Origin: Terebella lapidaria
Lineage: Eukaryota > Annelida > Polychaeta > Terebellida > Terebellidae
DNA length: 64,000 nt
NCBI GenBank assembly: GCA_949152475.1
Contig: OX424559.1
Span: 32,469,119-32,533,118 of the forward strand
Direction: 5' to 3'
This document shows positions 57,241-64,000 of the stretch, in pieces. The notes beneath the pieces were generated by a model. That model was given only the letters and a program-made list of their open reading frames with translations. It was not told the origin of the DNA and ran no database searches. Made by a program: the position numbers and the translations under genes. Numbering within the stretch: position 1 is the stretch's first letter; each line of letters opens with the position of its first letter.

Positions 57241-60200
57241 TTATTTATGGTTCAAGATTTGCAGTTTCTTGCTCACTGCACCACTACTGCGCTTCAAAAG
57301 CTTCCTGGTCTCAAACTTGAGATAATAGAACAGCCTGCATTTCACATAACAGTGCATGATGGCTAAGGCAAGATGATCGTCTTTGTGAATTTTGCAGACT
57401 TTCAAAATCCTGATGGGTAGAGCTGATCTGATTGCATCCAGTAGTTTTGCCAGAATTCCTTCACAGACCAAATATTTTGCAATATTCCTCTGGAACAGAG
57501 ACTCCACACGTTTTAGAAACCGCAGCAGTGTTGATGAGGGTACAAAGAGTGATCCAAAAGCAGAGCTTGCAGAGTGACTATGAGCTTTGTAGTGGATGAA
57601 CAAGTTCTCCTCAGACACAACTGATCCCGATGTCTCAGTCAACATGTTAAGACAAACACTGCAAGTGTCCTTCACCTTAAGTTTCCGGATGATGTACCCA
57701 CCAACATAGGCTACCACGTTCGTGACTGTTGTGCTCATCTCGAAGTCACCGGTGCTTTCAGTGACAAGATTTTCCGGCTCAGGGATACTCTTGGACTGTT
57801 GGGAAGGGGATGGGTTATCATCCGTCCTCGGGCGTTTGGCTTCGGTTGTGACATCTGATGTTTCTACCATCCTCTTACGTTTCCGTGACTTTGAAGCTGA
57901 GCTTAGGTCGTAGAGAGAAGAGAGCAACACATCATCCCCATCATCTCGGCAATAGGCTGATGGGACACTAGTCATCAGCATGCGGGTCGCTAGCGCCCTG
58001 TATGCAAACTTGAACTCTCTCACTGAAGGGTTGACTCTATGGCCGCCCTTAGCCCTCACTTGGGAAAAGAAATTTTCCAGGCAGTCTTGGTTTATTCGTC
58101 CAGTCAGTACGTAGGAGAAGATGCCATTCTGTACTAAATCTGTGCTTAGCATTTCAACTGCATTCAGATTCAGTTGAAGAGCCAGGAAGCATGGGGGTTG
58201 TGATTGCTTCTTGTGTGTCTTCCAGTTCTTCGCCTGTTCCTTGAACTTGCTGATCTTCTGCAGGTCTTCAGAATCTCCCTTCACAGGTTTTGTGCCTTTC
58301 TGGAAGCCACGCACATTCAGGAAGTCGAACAAGTCATTAACTGCCTTGAGGAAGTTTGCCGTCTCTGCAGCACTTGCAGTCAATTTCCCGAGAGCCACTA
58401 GGGTATGCATGCCAGCAAACACTGTTCGCGAGCACACCTGAGCAGCAAGGCTCACCTACCAAAAATGTGAAAATACATATATTTACATGGTCATATCCGT
58501 CAGAAAATAATCAGGTATTCATAATATTAAGCCATATACTGCAAAATACTGTGTGCTATTCAAATACTGATGACATGTATTTTACCAATTTATACATATG
58601 AAGCAGAAAAAAATTACAACAATGAAACATACTCTCATTTTTGAGAATGGAGGAAGGAAAATGTGCGCATTCGTTAGTTTGGGTGCCAGTCTAACAGGGA
58701 GCTCCTTGTCATAGTGGTAGAACAACTGAACATCAGACCATGATGCCACCTAAAGAACAAGACACAGGAAAATTTTGTGTAAAACTATGGTGTAAATATA
58801 GTTTGTAACAGCTAACATGAACCACTGGAATTTTTCGTCTGAACATTAAAAAATATTCACACGATATAACCCAATTCATATATCTGTAACACATGCTTAA
58901 TGGTATATCGCAATTTTCTAACATACACATGTGAATAACTTACCTCTATATCTTAACTAACTTGTATAGAAACCATCTGCAATACAACAAGAAACAAAAC
59001 ATAAACATTTCAGAACATAACTTAACTAGAATGCTATCTGCTAGCCTTACACAATGAAGGCTGAGGCCATAGCTTAATCAGATACAGTCAACAACTGGCT
59101 GTATCAGCTTCTGTAGTTTTTTTTATTACCTTGCCATCTTCGTACTGTATATCTTGATTTCTCAGAGAATCCCTGATGTTCTTGAGAATATGTGGTGTGT
59201 CGTGCAAGGCATATATCTACTTGTCTTCAAACTAATAAACATTATACAATCATATGTTATTATTTGTAGTTCTTTTTGAACTGCTCTGTTTTTCTCATTC
59301 ATACAAGTACAATATATCAGCAATCAGCAGATCAGTGACATATGGAATTATTATCTCAAAAAACGTCTTTTCAACCTGGATCCCCATCAGTCTGTATAAG
59401 GACCTGTTGCAGCTTCCTTGGTCACAAACAGTGGCGATCGGAGTGAGCTCAATCTTGAATAGAGACTCCAAGGCTCTTATCAGTATCCAGTGTAACTCAG
59501 AGGCAGACGCAGCATTTTCACTGAAGAAAAACAGCAGAGACTGTTTCCACTTTCCTAGAATAAAATGTTCAAACAAAGGTTATGTATACTGCACTGAACA
59601 GTTGCTTTCCATGCAAGACAAAACAAGACATGACGGCACTTGAGGCCGTGGGGCATTTTGTTATACATGTATTACATGTAATAGAACTTGTCGGTAGGAA
59701 CATGTAGGTAATGCCTAAACTCATTGTATCTCAGACAGTTATCATATATTTAAATGCCAACCTGAAAGTCCACGGATCATGAACACCAAAGCCTGGTTGG
59801 CTGCCTTAGGTTTTCTCTCCTTAAGATGCACAAAGCCTTCGATCTCATCCTTTCGCGGGTTGTAACGGAGCTCCTTCTTCAAACTCATTTCATCGAAGGT
59901 CAGTACACAAAACTTTGACATATCATTCATCCGGTCGACCTTGATCTTGAGCAGATTCATCATATCGGAGCTGATTCCAGGAGTCATGGGGAAGCCACTC
60001 ACATACCTATTAAAATCGAAACAGGAATCAAAATTGTGAGCAAATGGGAAAACACACACATTATACATTTTCTGTTCACAATACTATACGTTGGAAAATT
60101 ATAACATCTAAATCAATATAAACCAGAACGCTACTCTATCTATGCTACTTTAAGATATGAACATTTATTAAATTTACATGTATACTCTATTGCAAATTCT

Positions 60201-62310
60201 GCACAGAATGACTGTATGCACGTACCTGTACAATGTACTCTTTGAAGGCATGATAAATATATCTGCAAGCGTTTGGTAGCACTGCCTGCTCTTGAATAGC
60301 AACCCCAAAGCAACTGCCCGATCTCTCACAGTCCATCTACGACCTATTGAATTGTTTTGATTATGTTTGTGGTTACGCAATCTCAGGTGGCACAAAACAG
60401 AATGCTCCACAAATGTGTTTAAATGTCATTCAAATTATTAATAAACATTTCAGGAATTATGAAACCATGATTATGAAATATGTTACTCCACCATATATCT
60501 GTAAATAAATATACATGTCTATATTTGTTACTAACCTGTGCTTTTGCGGGTGCAGTTACGCAGCTGTCCGTGGAAAAACATGGCTGCTGGGGGCTTCATG
60601 CCCAGTTTCAGACAGGCCGTGTAGATGGCATCAGGTGTCAAGTCAGGTGGAGTGGCAGCAACTTGCTTCAGTTGAACCACCTCTTCTTGGAGTTCAACCA
60701 CTTTCTATGTTTGAGAATATGAAGTAAACAACATTCGTGTCAAATTCCAGATATCTATTTTATTTCTATGACATTAGTCATGTAGCAAAGATCACTAGTA
60801 TGCAACGAATATATTATATCTCCGATAGCTAGAACCCAAATGTAGTTGAATTTTTGTTGCCTAATATGTTTTGCAACATATATATTGATCTCATCAAAAT
60901 TTTTATATAATCTCTATGTACATGGAGTCATTGAAACATATAGCGAAATTTTATCTATTTTGTGCTTATTTCATAAAAACATAATATATATTTTACCTTG
61001 GCCAATGTTTTTGCACCCTCAACGTCAACAAACTTCCAAGTGGATGACGTGGTGTTGGTGCCGATGTTTTTGGTATTACTTGGTCCACTTGAGCAATAAG
61101 CATGGTCTACCTAGAAGGAGAACGAAACAATAAGTGTTCAGTCACTTTGTTGCGCGACCTTGGTGCTATTCTATGTACCTGATCATAGTAGTCAAATGTA
61201 CATTTATACACCAAATAAACTAAACACAAAACATATCCTAACGCTGAGCAAAAAAATGGCATGGCTATGCCTCATGAACTATGCATGTGACAAACATATG
61301 TTCCTTCACATTTTGAACAACCAATATGATCACCTAATAAAATTTCATGATATCCATTCTACTGCACTATTCTACAAGTTCAAATTACGGTTCTTCACCT
61401 TGGCTTGCGTGCTGATATCCGTATCAGGAGACGGGATCCTATTTTCCTTGGATTCTATAGCTGCGGTTCGATCACGGGGAGGGTTCCTGATGCTTGGATC
61501 AGGAATATCAGAGCGAATACTTCTATCACCAAACAACGTAGGTACGGCATTCCAGACAAGACTGTCCCTCGTTGTGTTCATGAACTGACTCTCCAAAAAA
61601 TGGAGATCACATAAACGACAGTTCTTGTTGATATACTCAGCATCTGTTTTCATGAGATCTTGCCGACGGCAGTTCAGGACCCATCTTTTGCACCTATATA
61701 AATATAATATGTGATATAATAAATAATAATTTTGAACCAATAACAACCTATGTCTCAGATTGCCAACGTTATTGTAATGCAACTGTTATGTCGTGCAGTG
61801 TGTAATAACGACAAGACTCATGGTCAGTGAGCATACAGAAAGAGAGTTTATTGAATGACCAGTGGACATCTATATAGGCAGGAGTGTAACGCTCCAGTGG
61901 ACAATTTGAGCTGATGTAAAGACAGACAATGTATGTATAGACCGGGCGTTAGAGTTTATTGCATGTGTGATACAACAGCAACCTATTATGTTTTTTCTTG
62001 ACGGGCACCAGTATATCTTATCATTCTTATGTACCAGGCGTAGGCCCTAACCAGTGATATCAAACAAGAAAGTTGAAATTAATTAAGTGACTACGATCAG
62101 GTGATCTTTGCTGCTAGCCTACTCGTACGCTACGGCTCTAGGGCCTAGTAGGGCCTAGGCTGCTAGGCAGGCGACCTACGGCTGTGCATACGGATCTAGC
62201 AATGATTCACCGTAATTTGTTTTACCTGTCTTTGTCTTTAGGGAATCTGAAGAAATGGCGTGTTTTTGATACGGATTGACGTTCGCTGCACCCGTAAGCA
62301 GCACGGAAAC
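57241..62310 (-). CDS. THAP9 / P-element transposase-like gene, about ten exons
   Basis: Minus-strand exons with GT/AG borders and matching phases: THAP start (to 62226), 61693-61399, 61110-60997, 60704-60536, 60343-60226, 60006-59762, 59554-59376, 59216-59130, 58749-58633, 58455-57241; about 875 residues, near the length of human THAP9. Exons 1-2 give a THAP domain ('AYGCSERQ', 'FFRFPKDKDR', 'W..NCRRQDL', C-D-L-H, 'AVPTLF'). Exon 4 is a coiled coil and exon 5 an HTH ('RRWTVRDRAVALGLL'). Exons 6-10 form the RNase H-like transposase with Asp in 'VLTFDEM', Asp in 'VCDQGS', 'DTPHILKNI' and Glu in 'QDCLENFFSQVR'. All splice phases fit and no stop is seen from exon 2 onward. Exon 1 has Arg where the first zinc Cys is expected and no clear ATG. 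It could be a domesticated gene or a recently immobile element; no terminal repeats were found. Confidence 0.85.
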
Positions 62311-62412
62311 TTCCCGAAGATTTGGGTATTTTTAGTTTCTGTAGCGGAAATCTTGGAACAAAAACAGGCACACCCATTCGCTAGGGGCGCTGTCCAGTTG
62401 GGAAGAATCCCA

Positions 62413-62453
62413 TTTGGTGGCATATATGGCCAAACGGGATATATGCCACCAAA
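62413..62453. repeat. 15-bp perfect inverted repeat near the THAP9-like start
   Basis: TTTGGTGGCATATAT (62413-62427) and ATATATGCCACCAAA (62439-62453), 11-base spacer. It lies between the THAP exon and a plus-strand TATA box, so it may be a regulatory or transposase-binding site. Confidence 0.85.
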
Positions 62454-62486
62454 CGGGTATACTTCCTGTATGGCCAAATGGGATAT

Positions 62487-62556
62487 ACGTCACAATCTGC
62501 CTATAAAAAGGGCCACACGCACACTCGGGGTGTCAGAAACAGGCGTTAACAACAGG
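62487..62556 (+). promoter_or_regulatory. Candidate plus-strand core promoter and 5' splice site
   Basis: TACGTCA (CRE-like) at 62487-62493, a canonical TATAAAAA at 62502-62509, an Inr-like TGTCAG about 33 bp further, then AACAG|GTGAGG at 62555, a strong donor. This looks like the start of a plus-strand gene with a very short first exon. No coding exon was found downstream in the window. It is divergent from the THAP9-like gene. Confidence 0.5.
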
Positions 62557-63455
62557 TGAGGCAAGCACTGTTCGGTACAGAATGGGCGATAATGTGTTTG
62601 AAAGACCGCGTAATGACATAAAATGATTTGTTCTTACCCATTTATAGCGGTCGCTTATTACATGAGATATTTGAAGCAAGTGCCATGACCTTAATTTCGA
62701 GTTGAGCAAATTGCTAGCACGTGGGTTTGGTAGTTTGGGACGTATATTTCGAAATTAGAACACTTTTCTCACCCCAAAAGTCCTCCTCCGCAGCAACGGG
62801 TCAGTTTCATAGTTCATCCTGGTCTTCCGTCTGGAAAAGTATGGAACAATTTCAAAGTCATAATGCACTTACAGCACAATCGTAGTGGTGCGATGCTAAC
62901 GTAAATGGGGTTCCGGGTGTCTCGCAGTGTATGGTCGCTAAATACACGCTTATAATATATCATATTGCTTGTATATGTCATGTGGGCAACTACAAACATG
63001 GATATAAAATGTCCGATAATGTAAATCATGAAAATCCGATTATTCAATTAATTCCATTATTCAATTAAAATACATTGCATTGAACCAAGTACGTGTCAAT
63101 AACTGCAGTACCACGTGTCCGAACAACCAACAACACATCTTCCAATTTGATATGTACACATGAAACATTGAAGTTAAGGTCATGGCTCTGAGGTTATTCA
63201 ATGGACATTAAAACAGTGTGACGTATTTTCCCACACAGACACGGACATTGCAAAACTAAGCTAGTGAAAAATGGGAAAGACAAGACGAACAACGGAATTG
63301 CAAATGAAAGGACCGCGACGAGCGGTCACGTTGTATAAGAGGAAACAGACTCTTCTTGCCAAGGCAAGAGTGTTAATATACATTGGGCATACAGAGACAC
63401 ACAACCACACGCACAAAGACATGCATACCGCCACCCATGTACACACATATGGTAC
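62557..63455. other. No supported gene
   Basis: AT-rich. If the promoter above is real, this is its first intron. The part next to 63455 is intron of the minus-strand gene below. Confidence 0.5.
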
Positions 63456-63968
63456 CATTTCCGAGAAATCTCCAACAAAGTTGTCGTGAAATGTGGACAG
63501 CTCCTCCCAGAAAGTAATGAGAGCAGTCTTCGTCTTGGACTGTCTCATCTTTTTCCTCAAGTCATCGACGTCGGCACCTAACTCATCCAAGTGTTGCAGT
63601 ATGGCATTCGTCTCGCTCTGAATGTGTGCTTTCGTTTGGGTTTGAATATTTCGATCTGACTGGAGTATTGGAATTTTAACGACATGAAGTCTGACTGATT
63701 TAGGGATTGAAATGTTATTGGAGATAGAGGCAATAACCGATTTAACTATGTCATTGGCTGTCGTATGGAAGTTAATGAGATCTGCATCAAGGGTAATATC
63801 ATCGACGGAAACATGAGGTTTGGCTAGGAAAGGGTCAGCAAGGTAATTGGTGGTTGTTAGGTGTGAGCTCCACGCAGAAATCTCCTGCGAGAAACCAGTA
63901 GCTGACGGAATGATGTCATAGGATGAGGAGTTAGGCGCTGACGGGGTGGCAGACCACTTCGTCTTCAT
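63456..63968 (-). CDS. Single exon of an unrecognised protein
   Basis: Minus-strand open exon of 171 codons between a good acceptor (TATTTTTCTCCAG|ATGAAG) and a donor (GAAATG|GTACCA), both phase 0. Composition looks coding. A Ser/Thr-rich start ('TKWSATPSAPNSSSYD') is followed by 'FHTTANDIVKSVIASISNNI', a basic segment, and a coiled-coil-like 'NAILQHLDELGADVDDLRKKM' leading to 'TFWEELSTFHDNFVGDFSEM'. I recognise no family. The ATG could be the start or an internal Met. Neighbouring exons are outside the window or not recognised. Confidence 0.5.
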
Positions 63969-64000
63969 CTGGAGAAAAATAGTTCTGCTTGAAACACACG

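Overview
This is metazoan nuclear DNA. The genes have introns with GT/AG boundaries, and the window holds NHL, fibrinogen-related, rhodopsin-type GPCR, SAM, immunity-related GTPase (IRG), F-box and THAP sequences, many retrotransposons and DNA transposons, tRNA-derived SINE DNA and long AT-rich stretches. The mix (invertebrate-style IRG, fibrinogen and NHL genes, CR1-like LINEs, Mag-type Ty3/gypsy elements, Harbinger and P-element/THAP9 genes) suggests a marine invertebrate. A mollusc or other lophotrochozoan is my first guess and a lancelet is an alternative; the window alone does not settle it.

Layout. 0.3-0.7 kb: last exon of an NHL beta-propeller protein. 2.1-3.0 kb (-): broken GPCR. 5.5-5.8 kb: tRNA-derived SINE, directly abutted by a 5'-truncated Ty3/gypsy element (5.8-12.4 kb, -) that keeps its 3' LTR and a frameshifted pol. 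15.4-20.0 kb (+): decayed CR1-like LINE with an esterase/zinc-knuckle ORF1. 21.48-21.72 kb: terminal exon of a fibrinogen-related protein. 22-26 kb: diverged tandem repeats, a large imperfect palindrome, and an array whose units carry nuclear-receptor DR1-like motifs. 27.1-31.4 kb (-): Mag-type gypsy element with both LTRs, the 5' LTR internally deleted. 32.8-34.4 kb (+): an apparently intact two-exon SAM-IRG GTPase gene. 35.7-50.8 kb: parts of a Harbinger element, namely a Myb/SANT-like gene split by an 11.7 kb intron and a convergent nuclease with one in-frame stop. Inside that intron are composite repeats, minisatellites, a 2.6 kb near-perfect palindromic foldback element (40.0-42.6 kb) and a second CR1-like LINE (42.6-46.75 kb) with a PHD-type ORF1. 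An F-box gene (48.4-49.6 kb) lies between the two Harbinger genes. 52.0-54.7 kb: a TIR-bounded element with an internal perfect 50-bp inverted repeat. 57.2-62.3 kb (-): a ten-exon THAP9/P-element transposase-like gene, with a possible divergent TATA promoter at 62.5 kb. 63.46-63.97 kb (-): one exon of an unrecognised protein.

Only the IRG gene, the terminal NHL and fibrinogen exons, the F-box gene, the THAP9-like gene and the last exon look like candidate functional coding sequence. Most of the rest is transposable-element debris nested in several layers. The most unusual objects are the spacer-poor 2.6 kb palindrome, the SAM-IRG gene, the DR1-bearing repeat family with palindromic GGTTACCGGACC boxes, and the Harbinger gene pair that brackets an F-box gene.
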